64,000 nucleotides of DNA from Actinomadura sp. J1-007 (GCF_009793335.1 NZ_WING01000002.1:62001-126000); one strand, 5' to 3'. Numbered from the stretch's first letter, positions 47,401 to 57,334 are shown. The notes: generated from the letters alone by a model not told the origin. Numbers and translations are program-made.

Positions 47401-49211
47401 TGGACCGCAAGGCGCTCCCGGACCCGGTCATCGCCGCCGCCGTTTCCTCGCGCGAGCCCCGTACCGAGCAGGAGGAGATCCTGGCGGGGTTGTTCGCGGA
47501 GGTTTTGGGGCTGGAGCGGGTCGGGGTCGATGACGGGTTCTTCGATCTGGGCGGGGACTCGATCATCGCGATCCAGCTCGTCTCCCGTGCCCGCCAGTCC
47601 GGGCTGGTGATCTCGCCGCGCGAGGTGTTCCAGCACCAGACCGTCCAAGAGCTGGCCGCGATCGCCCGGCCCGTCGGCGACGGCGAGGAGGTCGAGGCGG
47701 AGCCGCCCGGGGCGGGGATCGGGGCCGTCCCGGCGACGCCGATCATGCACTGGTTCCAGGAGCTGCGCGGGCCGGTCGACGGCTACAGCCAGCGGATGCT
47801 GCTCCAGGTCCCGCCCGCGCTCGGCGTCGAACGGCTCGCCGCCGCGCTCCAGGCGCTGATCGACCGGCACGACATGCTCCGCCTGCGCGTGGACCGTTCG
47901 GGTCCGGCGGGGGAGTGGCGGTTCGAGGTCACCGAGCCCGGCACCGTGGACGCCGCGCCGCTCGTCCGCCGCGTGGACGTCGCGGGCCTGGACGCGGACG
48001 ACGGGGCCGCGTTGCGCGCCGTTCTCGCCGCCGAGGCGGAGGCGGCGCGGCGCGGGCTCGACCCGGACGCCGGGACGATGGCGCGGCTCGTGTGGTTCGA
48101 CGCCGGGCCCGAACGGTCCGGACGGCTCCTGCTGACCCTGCACCACCTCGTCGTGGACGGCGTGTCCTGGCGGATCCTGCTGCCCGACCTCGTCACGGCC
48201 TGGGCGGGCGGGGAGCTGGAACCCGTCGGGACCTCGTTCCGCCGGTGGGCGCAGCGGCTCGTCGCCGAGGCGTCCGACCCGGCCCGCGCCGCCGAGGCCG
48301 CGCTGTGGCACGACGTCCTCGCCGCGCCCGACCCCCGGCTCGGCTCCCGGCCGCTCGACCCGGAGAGCGACACGTTCGGCACGGCCCGGCACCTCACCGT
48401 CGAGCTGCCCGCGGACGTGACCGGGCCGCTGCTGACCGACGTGCCCGCCGCGTTCCACGGCCGCGCCAACGACGTGCTGCTCACCGCGCTCGCGATCGCG
48501 GTCGCCGACTGGCGCGGCGGCGACGAGACCGGCGTGCTCGTCGACCTCGAAGGGCACGGCCGCGAGGAGATCGTCGCGGGCGTGGACCTGGCGCGGACGG
48601 CGGGCTGGTTCACCTCGATCTTCCCCGTCCGCCTCGACGCGGGCGGCGTCGACCGGGACGAGGTCCGCGACGGCGGGCAGGCCGTCGGGACCGCGCTGAA
48701 GCGGGTCAAGGAGCAGCTCCGCGAGATCCCCGACAACGGCATCGGGTACGGGCTGCTCCGCTACCTGAACCCGGCGACCGCCGCGGGCCTCGCGGACCGC
48801 CCGCGACCGCAGGTGGCGTTCAACTACCTGGGACGCTCGGGTGCGCCCGAGGCGACCGACTGGGCCCCGGCCGGCCGCGCCGACGACGAGGCGCTCGGCG
48901 GCGGGCAGGACGGCGGGCTCGCGCTCGTCCACGCGATCGAGGTGAACGCGCACACCCGCGACCTGCCGGACGGGCCGGTGCTGACCGCGACCTGGACGTG
49001 GGCGGGCGGCCTGTTCGGCGACGGCGAGGTCGCGGGCCTCGCCGGGCTCTGGACGGACGCGCTGCGCGGTCTCGTCGCGCACGTCGCGGACGGCGGCGCG
49101 GACGGGCCCGTCGGCGGGTTCACGCCGTCCGACCTGTCCCTGGTGGACGTCGGCCAGGACGAGATCGACGAACTGGCCGCCGAACTCGACGGCGAATGGG
49201 AGCTGGAGTGA
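41465..49211 (+). CDS. NRPS 2: C-A-T / C-A(Thr)-T-E (two frameshifts)
   Basis: GTG 41465 overlaps the NRPS 1 stop (GTGA). C5 is a DCL-type domain (LEDILPLSPLQQGFFFHALF; HHILLDG at 142), as expected after an epimerase. A5 has code D-T-M-N-L-G-F-I-D, unassigned; A10 Lys is 931. The frame breaks at the C run 44280-44283; one added C restores RAPRSPQEEIL and the T5 domain (Ser codon 44413). C6 (HHIAGDG, 44965) and A6 follow. A second break at 46137-46139 is also repaired by one C (QGVGPEQFVALKLP, as in A4). A6 has the same threonine code as A4. T6 and an epimerase (HHLVVDG, 48141) end the protein. About 2580 residues. Both breaks look like sequence errors. Confidence 0.92.
46491..46858 (+). repeat. 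A6 (Thr) core tract nearly identical to A4
   Basis: Second copy of the 38775-39142 block at a constant offset of 7716 bp. Similarity extends, less strictly, from about 45986 to 47680, through the T domain. Confidence 0.85.
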
Positions 49212-52200
49212 CGGCACAGCAGCCACCGGGAGCGCGGGGACCCGAGCCCGCGCCCGCGCCGCAGCGCAAGAAGTCGCAGCTTGAGGACATCCTGCCGCTG
49301 TCGCCGTTGCAGCAGGGCCTGTTCTTCCACGCGCTGTACGGCACCGCGACGGACGGCGACGCGGGCCGCGGCGCGGGCCCTGGCACGGCCCGCGACGTCT
49401 ACACGGCGCAGATCGTGTTCGACCTGCGCGGCCCCCTCGACACCGCCGCGCTCCGCGCCGCCGCCGCGGCGCTGCTGCGCAGGCACGCGAACCTGCGCGC
49501 CGGGTTCCGGCAGCGCAAGGAGGGCAGCCCGGTCCAGGTCGTGCACCGCGAGGTCAGGCTCCCCTGGGAGGACGTCGACCTGACGCGCCTGCCGGACGGC
49601 GCGGCGCGCGAGGCCGAGGCGGAGGCCGTCGCCGCCCGCGAGCGCGCCCGCCCGTTCGACATGGCCCGGCCGCCGCTGCTGCGGTTCGTCCTGATCAGGA
49701 TGGCGGAGGACCGGCACCGGATGGTGTTCACCAACCACCACATCCTGCTGGACGGCTGGTCCACGCCCGTCCTCCAGACGGAGCTGTTCGCGCTCTACCT
49801 CGCGAACGGCGACGACACCGGGATGCCCCGCGTCGCCCCGTACAAGAACTACCTCGCCTGGCTCGCGAAGCAGGACCGCGCCGCCGCCGAGGACGCCTGG
49901 CGGCGCAACCTGGACGGCCTCGACGGCCCCACCCTCGTCGCGCCCGGCGCGGGCGAGCCCGCCGACCCGGTCCCCGGCCGCGTCCGGCTCCGGCTGACCG
50001 AGGAGCTCACCGCCGCGCTCAACGCGCGCGCCCGCGCGCAGGGCGTCACGCTCAACACCGTGCTCCAGCTCGCGTGGGGCGTGCTGCTCGGCCGCCTCAC
50101 GGGCGCCACCGACGTGGTGTTCGGCGCGGCCGTGTCCGGGCGGCCCCCGGAGCTGCCCGGCGTCGAGCAGATGATCGGCCTGTTCATCAACACGCTCCCG
50201 GTCCGCGTCCGCGTCCGCCCCGCCGACACCGTCGCCGACGCGCTGGCGCGGCTCCAGCGCGAGCAGGCCGACCTGATGGCGCACCACCACCTCGGCCTCG
50301 CCGACATCCAGCGGCTCGCCGGGACCGGGCCGCTGTTCGACACCATGACGGTGCTGGAGAACTACCCGTTCGACCCGGACGCCGCCGGGACCGACCTCGG
50401 CGGCCTCACCCTGCACGACGTGGACGGGCACGACGCGACGCACTACCCGCTCACGCTCGCCGCCGTCCCCGGCCGCCGCCTGTCCCTGCGCCTGGACCAC
50501 CGCGCCGACCTGTACGGCGCCGCCGACGCCGAACGCCTCGCGGCCCGCCTCGTCCGCGTCCTGGAGGCCATCGCCGGACGGCCGTCCCTGCCGCTCGGCC
50601 GCATCGACGTCATCGACGCCGGCGAACGCGACCTCGTCCTGCGCGCATGGCAGGGCCCGGTCACGTCCCGGCCCCCGGGCACGATCACCGCCCGCTTCGC
50701 CGAACGGCTCGCCGAGACCCCGGACGCCCCCGCGGTCCGCACCGCCGACGGCCGCGACATCACCTTCGCCGGCCTCGACGCCCGCGCCAACCGGCTCGCG
50801 CACCGCCTCGCCGGCCTCGGCGTCGGGTACGAGACGCCCGTCGCGATGCTCCTCGAACGGTCCGCCGACGTGATCGTCGCGAGCCTCGCCGTGCTCAAGG
50901 CCGGCGGCGTGTACGCGCCCGTCCACCACGGCTACCCGCCCGAACGGCTCGCCTGGGCCGTCGCCGAGGTCAACGCGCCCGTCCTGCTCGTCGACACGGC
51001 CACCCGGGAACGGGCCGCCGCCCTCGCCGGAACGACGCAGATCCTCGCAGTGGACGACGACCCCGAGACCGCGCTGCGGCCCGCGACCGCGCCGGACGTC
51101 GCCGTCCACCCCGAGCAGCTCGCCTGCGTCCTGTTCACCTCCGGGTCCACGGGCGTCCCGAAGGGCGTCATGCTCCGGCACCGCGACGCGCTCGACCTCA
51201 CCACCGACGGGCGGCTGCGCGGCGGCGCCCACGACCGCGTGCTGGTCCACTCGCCGCACGCGTTCGACGCGTCGATCTACGAGATGTGGACGCCGATCCT
51301 GCACGGCGGCACCGCCGTCGTCGCCCCGCCCGGCCACCTCGACGGCGAGGCGTTCGAGAGCCTCGTCGCCGCGCACGGCGTCACCGGCCTGTTCCTGACC
51401 ACCACGCTGTTCAACCTCGTCGCCGACGAGCGCCCGCACGCGTTCGCGGGCCTGCGCGAGGTGCTGACCGGCGGCGAGGCCGGCGCGCCCGCCGCGATCC
51501 GCAAGGTGCTCGCCGCCTGCCCGGACACCGAGGTCGGCAACGTGTACGGGCCGACCGAGGCCACCACCTACACGACCGTCACCGGCCAGCGCGGCCCGCT
51601 CGCCGACCCCGCCGAGACCTCCGCCGTCCTCGGCCGCCCCATCGACGACATGCGCGTGTACGTGCTCGACGCGGGGCTGCGGCCCGTCCCGCCCGGCGTC
51701 GTCGGCGAGGCGTACATCGCGGGCGCCGGGCTCGGCCGCGGCTACCTGCGCCGCCCCGGCCTCACCGCCGGACGGTACGTCGCCGACCCGTACGGCGCGC
51801 CCGGCGACCGGATGTACCGCACCGGCGACCTCGTCCGGTGGCGGCCCGGCGGCGTCCTCGAATACGTGGACCGCGCCGACTTCCAGGTGAAGGTCCGCGG
51901 GTTCCGCATCGAGCTCGGGGAGGTCGAGGCCGCCGTCGCCGCCCACCCCGCCGTCGCGAACGTCGCCGTCGTCGCCCGCGAGGACCGCCCCGGCGACAAG
52001 CGCCTCGTCGCCTACGTCGTTCCCGCGGCCGGCGCCTCCGTCGAGGGGCTGCGCGCGCACGTCGCCGCGCGGCTCCCCGAGTACATGGTCCCGGCCGCGT
52101 TCGTCGCGCTGCCGACGTTCCCCGTCGGCCCGAACGGCAAGCTCGACCGGCGCGCGCTGCCCGTCCCCGACCACGGCGGGGCCGCCGCCGGGCGCGACCC

Positions 52201-53263
52201 CCGCACCCCGGAGGAGGAGCTGCTGTGCGGGCTGTTCGCCGACGTGCTCGGCGTCGAACGGGCCGGCGCCGACGTCAGCTTCTTCGACCTCGGCGGCGAC
52301 AGCATCGCCGCGCTCAGGCTCGCCGGACGCGCCCGCGCCGCCGGGATCGAGCTGACCCCCCGCGACGTGTTCACCCACCAGACCGCCGAGGCCCTCGCCC
52401 GCGCCGGGGACCCCGGGCGCCAGGGGGAACGGCTCGGGTTCGAGGTGCTGCTCCCGATCCGCGCGACCGGGTCCCGGCCGCCGCTCTTCCTCGTCCACCC
52501 GGCGGGCGGCCTCGCGTGGGGCTACCTCCAGTTCCGGCGGCACCTCGGCCCCGACCAGCCGATCTACGGCCTCCAGGCCCGCGCGTTCACCCGCGGCGAG
52601 CTGCCCGGCTCGGTCGAGGAGATGGCGGACGACTACCTGGCGCAGGTCCGGTCCGTCCGGCCGCACGGGCCGTACCACCTCGCCGGGTGGTCCCTCGGCG
52701 GGCTCGTCGCGTACGAGATGGCCGTACGGCTCCAGGCGGCCGGGGAGGAGGTCGGGCTGCTCGCCCTCATCGACGCCTACCACGGCCAGGACCTGGAGAC
52801 CGAACGGCGCGAGGTGCTGCCCGAGCTGCTGGAGGCCATCGGCGTGGACGCCCGCATGGTCGCCGCCGACGGCAGCCCCGACCTGGAGCAGATCATGGCC
52901 GTGCTCGCCGAGCGCGGCGACGCCCTCGCGACCCTCGGCGAGGACGACCTCGTCAACGTCTACCGCAACTACGAGAACGGCCTCGTCCACGCCGAGCGGT
53001 ACCGGCCCGGCCCGTTCAAGGGCGACGTGGTGTTCTTCACCGCGACGCGGGGCCGCGGCCCCGGCTCCCCGACCGGGCGCTCCAACTGGGGCGCGCTCGT
53101 CGGCGGCGAGATCGAGGAGCACCCCCTGGACGCCGACCACCACCTGCTCATGGAGCCCGCCCCCGCCGCCGAGATGGGCGCCGTCCTGGCCGCCAGGCTC
53201 GGCGCGCTCCACCCGACCGGCCCCGCCGAGCGAGGGCCCCGCACGGAAGGAACCTCCCGATGA
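49208..53263 (+). CDS. NRPS 3: C-A-T-TE (termination module)
   Basis: GTG 49208 overlaps the NRPS 2 stop by 4 bp; the product has 1351 residues. C7 is of the DCL type (LEDILPLSPLQQGLFFHALY, HHILLDG), matching the upstream epimerase. The A domain has FTSGSTGVPKG, code D-A-Y-F-L-G-V-T-Y and NGKLDRRALP; the code resembles those of branched aliphatic amino acids such as isoleucine or valine, a tentative call. The T domain (DLGGDSIAALRL) has Ser1032. The type I thioesterase carries GWSLGG (Ser1162) and a C-terminal DADHHLLM with the catalytic histidine. It should release the seven-residue chain by hydrolysis or cyclisation. Confidence 0.94.
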   Translation: MTAQQPPGARGPEPAPAPQRKKSQLEDILPLSPLQQGLFFHALYGTATDGDAGRGAGPGTARDVYTAQIVFDLRGPLDTAALRAAAAALLRRHANLRAGFRQRKEGSPVQVVHREVRLPWEDVDLTRLPDGAAREAEAEAVAARERARPFDMARPPLLRFVLIRMAEDRHRMVFTNHHILLDGWSTPVLQTELFALYLANGDDTGMPRVAPYKNYLAWLAKQDRAAAEDAWRRNLDGLDGPTLVAPGAGEPADPVPGRVRLRLTEELTAALNARARAQGVTLNTVLQLAWGVLLGRLTGATDVVFGAAVSGRPPELPGVEQMIGLFINTLPVRVRVRPADTVADALARLQREQADLMAHHHLGLADIQRLAGTGPLFDTMTVLENYPFDPDAAGTDLGGLTLHDVDGHDATHYPLTLAAVPGRRLSLRLDHRADLYGAADAERLAARLVRVLEAIAGRPSLPLGRIDVIDAGERDLVLRAWQGPVTSRPPGTITARFAERLAETPDAPAVRTADGRDITFAGLDARANRLAHRLAGLGVGYETPVAMLLERSADVIVASLAVLKAGGVYAPVHHGYPPERLAWAVAEVNAPVLLVDTATRERAAALAGTTQILAVDDDPETALRPATAPDVAVHPEQLACVLFTSGSTGVPKGVMLRHRDALDLTTDGRLRGGAHDRVLVHSPHAFDASIYEMWTPILHGGTAVVAPPGHLDGEAFESLVAAHGVTGLFLTTTLFNLVADERPHAFAGLREVLTGGEAGAPAAIRKVLAACPDTEVGNVYGPTEATTYTTVTGQRGPLADPAETSAVLGRPIDDMRVYVLDAGLRPVPPGVVGEAYIAGAGLGRGYLRRPGLTAGRYVADPYGAPGDRMYRTGDLVRWRPGGVLEYVDRADFQVKVRGFRIELGEVEAAVAAHPAVANVAVVAREDRPGDKRLVAYVVPAAGASVEGLRAHVAARLPEYMVPAAFVALPTFPVGPNGKLDRRALPVPDHGGAAAGRDPRTPEEELLCGLFADVLGVERAGADVSFFDLGGDSIAALRLAGRARAAGIELTPRDVFTHQTAEALARAGDPGRQGERLGFEVLLPIRATGSRPPLFLVHPAGGLAWGYLQFRRHLGPDQPIYGLQARAFTRGELPGSVEEMADDYLAQVRSVRPHGPYHLAGWSLGGLVAYEMAVRLQAAGEEVGLLALIDAYHGQDLETERREVLPELLEAIGVDARMVAADGSPDLEQIMAVLAERGDALATLGEDDLVNVYRNYENGLVHAERYRPGPFKGDVVFFTATRGRGPGSPTGRSNWGALVGGEIEEHPLDADHHLLMEPAPAAEMGAVLAARLGALHPTGPAERGPRTEGTSR

Positions 53264-53469
53264 CCAACCCCTTCGAGGACCCCGACGGCACCTACGTCGT
53301 GCTCGTCAACGACGAGGGCCAGCACTCGCTCTGGCCGTCGTTCGCCGAGGTGCCGGCCGGATGGACGGTCGCCAAGGCGGAGGACACCCGGCAGGCGTGC
53401 CTGGACCACATCGAGGCCAACTGGACCGACATGCGGCCGAAGAGCCTCATCGAGGCCATGGGTGAGTGA
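53260..53469 (+). CDS. MbtH-like protein
   Basis: This 69-residue protein (ATG 53260) overlaps the NRPS 3 stop by ATGA. It shows the MbtH signature: NPFEDPDGTYVVLVNDEGQH, SLWPSFAEVPAGW and a C-terminal NWTDMRPKSL. MbtH proteins bind adenylation domains and are often needed for their solubility and activity. Here any of A1-A7 or the stand-alone A protein could be a partner. The trailing two residues before the stop overlap the next gene by 8 bp. Confidence 0.96.
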   Translation: MTNPFEDPDGTYVVLVNDEGQHSLWPSFAEVPAGWTVAKAEDTRQACLDHIEANWTDMRPKSLIEAMGE

Positions 53470-54097
53470 CGCCGCGTCCGTGGAGGTCCCGTCGGTCACC
53501 GAGTGGACGATGGAGATGCTCGACGCGGCCGACCTGCGGCCCGCGCCGCCGCCCGGCGCCCCGATGGAGTTCAGCCGCGCCCGGGTGCCGTCCGCCGACG
53601 TGAGCCGCGCCCTGTACGCGGCGGTCGGCGCCCCGGTGTGCTGGACCGACCGGTTCCCCTGGACGCACGCCGACTGGCGCGCCTGGGTCGGACGGCCCGA
53701 GCTGGCCACCTGGATCGCGATGGCGGAGGGCACGGTCGCGGGCTTCTTCGAGATCGAGGCCCAGCCCGGCGGCGACACCGAGATCCACCTCGTCGGCCTC
53801 ACGCCCGCGTTCGTCGGCCGCGGCTACGGCGGCCACCTGGTCGAGCAGTGCGTCCGCCGGGCCTGGCGGCGCGGGCGGGCGTGGGCGCGGGACACCGGCC
53901 CGGCGACCCGCGTGTGGCTGCGCACCAGTACCCTCGACCATCCGAACGCGATGGCGAACTACCGGCGGCGCGGGTTCAAGGTGGCGGCCGAGCGCACCTT
54001 CGCCAAGACCGTCCCCGACCCGCGCGCCGCCCCGTGGCCGCTCCCGCGCGACCCGAGGACGGCGGCCCGCCCGACCGAGGAGGAGCTGATCCAGTGA
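53462..54097 (+). CDS. GNAT-family N-acetyltransferase
   Basis: GTG 53462 overlaps mbtH by 8 bp and gives 211 residues. The acetyl-CoA-binding segment reads EIHLVGLTPAFVGRGYGGHL, with the R-G-x-G-G/A pyrophosphate loop; the C-terminal half has DHPNAMANYRRRGFKVAAER, the usual final GNAT strands. The first 50 residues are extra. Being inside the NRPS operon, it may acylate an amino acid building block or the finished peptide; a side-chain amine of diaminopropionate is one candidate. It could also be a self-protection enzyme. No hydroxylase of the hydroxamate pathway is present in the window. Confidence 0.82.
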   Translation: MSDAASVEVPSVTEWTMEMLDAADLRPAPPPGAPMEFSRARVPSADVSRALYAAVGAPVCWTDRFPWTHADWRAWVGRPELATWIAMAEGTVAGFFEIEAQPGGDTEIHLVGLTPAFVGRGYGGHLVEQCVRRAWRRGRAWARDTGPATRVWLRTSTLDHPNAMANYRRRGFKVAAERTFAKTVPDPRAAPWPLPRDPRTAARPTEEELIQ

Positions 54098-54831
54098 CAT
54101 GGTTGCGGTGCGTCGAGCCCCGGCCGTGGGCGGCGACGCGGCTGTTCTGCCTGCCGCACGCGGGCGGCTCCGCCGTGTTCTACCGGCCGTGGGCGAAGGA
54201 GATCAGCCCGGCGGTCGAGCTGCACGCCGTCCAGTACCCGGGCCGCGCCGACCGGCTGGCCGAGCCGCTCGTCGCCGACGCCGACCGGCTCGTCCGGCTC
54301 ATCGCCGGGGCGCTGGCGCCGCTGATGGACCGGCCCGCCGCGCTGTTCGGGCACAGCATGGGCGCCGTCCTCGCGTACGAGGTCGCGCGGCTGCTGCGGG
54401 AGCGGGGCGCCGCCCCGGTGCACGTGTTCGCCTCCGGCGCGCGCCCGCCGCACGACCGGGGCGCCGACCGGGTGTCCGACCGCGACGACGACGGCGTGGT
54501 CGCCGAGATGATCGAGCTCGGCGGCACCGACGCCGACGCGCTGCGCAACCCCGAGCTGCGCGAGCTGGTGCTGCCGTACGTCCGCAACGACTTCGCCCTG
54601 ATCGAGGACTACGCGCACCGGCCCGCCCCCGGCTTCGACGTGCCGATCACCGCGATCATCGGGGACGCCGACCCGCACGTGGACCGGGCGCGGGCCGCCC
54701 GCTGGGCCGAGCTGACCACCGGGCCGTTCGCGCTGAAGGAGCTCCCGGGCGACCACTTCTACCTGGTCGAACGGCAGGCGGAGGTGCTCGCCGAGGTGCA
54801 GCGGGCCCTGGACGTCCCCGCGACCCCCTGA
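54094..54831 (+). CDS. Type II thioesterase (NRPS proofreading)
   Basis: GTG 54094 overlaps the acetyltransferase stop (GTGA); 245 residues. It is an alpha/beta hydrolase of the RifR/GrsT type: LFCLPHAGGSAVFYRPWA at the start, YPGRADRLAEPL, GHSMGAVLAYEVAR with the nucleophile Ser88, IIGDADPHVD with the Asp, and LPGDHFYLVERQ with the His. Such enzymes remove misprimed or stalled acyl groups from carrier domains. It is the last gene of the NRPS operon; a 48-bp palindrome follows 12 bp after the stop. Confidence 0.93.
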   Translation: MTWLRCVEPRPWAATRLFCLPHAGGSAVFYRPWAKEISPAVELHAVQYPGRADRLAEPLVADADRLVRLIAGALAPLMDRPAALFGHSMGAVLAYEVARLLRERGAAPVHVFASGARPPHDRGADRVSDRDDDGVVAEMIELGGTDADALRNPELRELVLPYVRNDFALIEDYAHRPAPGFDVPITAIIGDADPHVDRARAARWAELTTGPFALKELPGDHFYLVERQAEVLAEVQRALDVPATP

Positions 54832-54843
54832 CGCGGACGCGAG

Positions 54844-54891
54844 AGCGGCGAGCCTTCGCCATGAGGCGCCTCATGGCGAAGGCTCGCCGCT
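54844..54891. terminator. 48-bp perfect loopless palindrome, bidirectional terminator
   Basis: Arms of 24 bp (54844-54867 and 54868-54891) are exactly complementary with no spacer; after a G:T pair the symmetry continues two more bases. It lies between the convergent type II thioesterase and protease genes and carries short T runs on the right side. The function as terminator in both directions is very likely. Confidence 0.85.
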
Positions 54892-54924
54892 TTCAGTGGC
54901 GGGGGGCTGCCGAGCGACCGTCCG

Positions 54925-56018
54925 TCAGTAGACCTGGAGACCGAACTGGTTGAGCGGCTCGGTCACCGGCTGGAAGAAGGTCGTCCCGCCGGAGCTGCAG
55001 TTGCCGCTGCCGCCCGAGGTGAGCCCGATCGCGCTGGACCCGGAGAACAGCGAGCCGCCGCTGTCGCCCGGCTCGGCGCAGACCGTGGTCCGGATCAGCC
55101 CGGTCACCGTGCCCTCGGCGTAGTTCACGGTCTGGTTGAGCGCCGTGACCTGGCCGCCGTGCACCTGCGTGGTGCTGCCGCTGCGCTGGACGGACATGCC
55201 GACCGTCGCCTCGGCGGCGCCGGTGATGTCCCGGTCGCCCGCGCCGTACAGGCTGACGACGCCCTGCGTGTCCTCGGGCGCCGAGGAGTACTTCACCACC
55301 CCGTAGTCGTTGCCGGGGAAGCTGCTCTCCTCCGTGTCGCCGAGCTTCTGGGTGTGCCCCTGGTCGGACCACCAGGTCGTCCCGATCTCGGTGCAGTGGC
55401 CCGCCGTGAGGAAGTAGTACTCACTGCCCTTCTTCACGTTGAACCCGAGCGAGCAGCGCCCGCCGTTGGTCCAGATGGCCTCGCCGCCCTTGGTGAACGG
55501 GCGGAACTCGCCCGCGACCCTCGCGGTCCTGACGGCCTGCCCGTGGGCCGCCGCGGCCTTGTTCACCTTGGCCAGCTTCGCGCCCTTGACCGTGCTGTCC
55601 ATGGACAGGACCACCTGGTTGGAGGCCGGGTCCACGGCCCAGGCGGTGCCGGGCACGGTCGCGTCGCGCTTGAGCGCGGCCATGACCTTCTTCAGGTCGG
55701 CGCCGCTGCGCGCGACCGTCCTCGGCTCGGCGCCGGCGGAGCGCACACTGCTCGCGGCCCCGGCGTCGGTGACCGTGACCACGAGCTTGCGGGTGGCCTG
55801 GTCGATGTAGGCGCCGGCGGTGCGGGAGCCGAGCTTCCCGGCCAGCGTGCTCGCCACCCTGGCCTGGTCGGCCTGGGGGCTGGGGAGGGCCCCGCCGGTC
55901 CGGCGGGCGCCCCGGTGGTCGCATACGCGGACCCGGCGGCGATGAGGGTGGTCGCCATCAGGCCGGTCGCCGCGCCGATGGCGGCGCCGCCGCGGATGCG
56001 GGCATGGCGGTTCTTCAC
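54925..56018 (-). CDS. Secreted trypsin-like serine protease, streptogrisin type (frameshifted)
   Basis: GTG 56018 follows GGAGGCTCA and starts a signal peptide (KNRHARIRGGAAIGAATGLM, then TTLIAAGSAYA). The frame breaks near 55886-55893. One base added leads into a propeptide (QARVASTLAGKLGSRTAGAY) and the mature S1-family protease, with FLTAGHC (His), PGNDYGVVKY (Asp) and CAEPGDSGGSLFSG (Ser). The Cys pairs fit streptogrisin/alpha-lytic enzymes, which need the propeptide for folding. About 364 residues. It is exported and probably degrades external protein or peptides. It converges on the NRPS operon and is not obviously part of it. Confidence 0.88.
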
Positions 56019-56333
56019 TGAGCCTCCAGAGGGGAGCGGGTGTGCCCTTGTGGCGCACCGGAGGTCACGCACATGGTGGAAGATCAGGAAGTACGGGGAT
56101 AGGCGGAAAAGTGCTCAACCCACCACAAAAAGTTGTCACATTGGGTGGGGGAGGGGCGAACGATTCCGGGAGGATGACACCTTTGCCCCCGTTTATCATC
56201 CGGTGACAAAGCGTGACCGCCGCCGCCGCGCTGGGCCTCCCCGCGCGGCCCGCCGCGTCGTACAGTCGAGGCGGCGGGGGCCGGACGTAAGACGCGGACC
56301 ACCCGCCCCCGGGTTCCCCGCCTGGGAGTCGCC
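56019..56333. promoter_or_regulatory. Divergent promoter region between the protease and the ABC ATPase genes
   Basis: This 315-bp stretch is relatively A/T-rich (CCACAAAAAGTTGTCACATT near 56122; GTTTATCATCCGG near 56191) and holds no gene. A 7-bp inverted pair, TTGTCAC at 56133-56139 and GTGACAA at 56203-56209, may be regulatory. Confidence 0.45.
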
Positions 56334-57325
56334 ATGGGTGTCGAGATCCGTGTGGAAGGGCTCAGGAAGTCGTTCGGGCGGCAGGTGATCTGGGAGGACG
56401 TGACGTTCACGATCCCCGCCGGTGAGATCTCCGCCCTGCTGGGACCGTCCGGGACGGGAAAGTCGGTCTTCCTCAAGAACCTCGTCGGGCTCCTGCGCCC
56501 CGACCGCGGCCACGTCTTCGTCGGCGGCGGCGACGTGCCGCGGCTGCGCGAGAACGACCTGTACGAGCTGCGCCGCAAGTTCGGCGTGCTCTTCCAGGAC
56601 GGCGCCCTGTTCGGCTCCATGAACATCTACGACAACATCGCTTTCCCGCTGCGCGAGCACACGAGAAAGGGCGAGGCCGAAATCCGGCGCATCGTCCTGG
56701 AGAAGATGGAGATGGTCGGCCTCTCGGGGCCGAGGGGAAACTGCCCGGCGAGATCTCCGGCGGGATGAAGAAGCGCGCCGGGCTCGCCCGCGCGCTCGTC
56801 CTCGACCCCGAGGTGATCCTCGCCGACGAGCCCGACTCGGGCCTCGACCCCGTCCGCACCGCCTACCTGAACCAGCTCTTCGTCGACCTGAACGCCGAGA
56901 TGGGCGCGACGTTCCTCATCGTCACCCACGACATCGGCACGGCCCGCGTGCTGCCCGACAACCTCGGCCTGCTGTTCCGGCGCGGCCTGGTGATGTTCGG
57001 GCCGAGGGAGATGATCCTGTCCAGCACCCACCCGGCGGTCAACCAGTTCTTCAACGCGCGCCGCCAGGGCCCGATCGGGATGGCCGAGGAGAAGGACCTC
57101 GCCGAGATCGAGAGCGAGGGCGCCGCGCCCGCGTCGATGCCCGCGCCGATCCCGCCGCAGCTCATGCCGAGCGACGGCGGCCCGCGGCCCGCGATGCGCC
57201 GCCCCGGCGCGTGGCTGAGGGAGCACCACGTCGAGGCGCCGCCCGGATCGTTCATCGACGACGAGGGGCGCGACTGGATGACTGAGTGGGAGTCGCTCAC
57301 CTCCGCCCGCCAGCGGCCGCAATAG
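56334..57325 (+). CDS. ABC transporter ATP-binding protein, Mkl/MlaF-like (frameshifted)
   Basis: ATG 56334 is followed by the ATPase fold: LLGPSGTGKSVFLKNLVGLL (Walker A, about 38-46), FGVLFQDGALFGSMN (Q-loop), and after the frameshift at 56726-56729 the signature ISGGMKKRAGLARAL and VILADEPDSGLDP (Walker B). One G added to the run restores GLSGAEGKLPGEISGG. The AEGKLPGEISGGMKKR wording is typical of Mkl/MlaF ATPases that energise Mce-type lipid uptake. A C-terminal extension after the D-loop contains ARRQGPIGMAEEKDL, as in mycobacterial Mkl. No permease or Mce gene lies next to it, so it probably serves a transporter encoded elsewhere. About 331 residues. Confidence 0.88.
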
Positions 57326-57334
57326 CATCGCGGG

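Noticed and set aside
1084..56768. Pseudogenes caused by real frameshifts
   Set aside because: The shifts share one direction (a missing base in C/G runs) and spare all other conserved positions, which is unlike natural decay.
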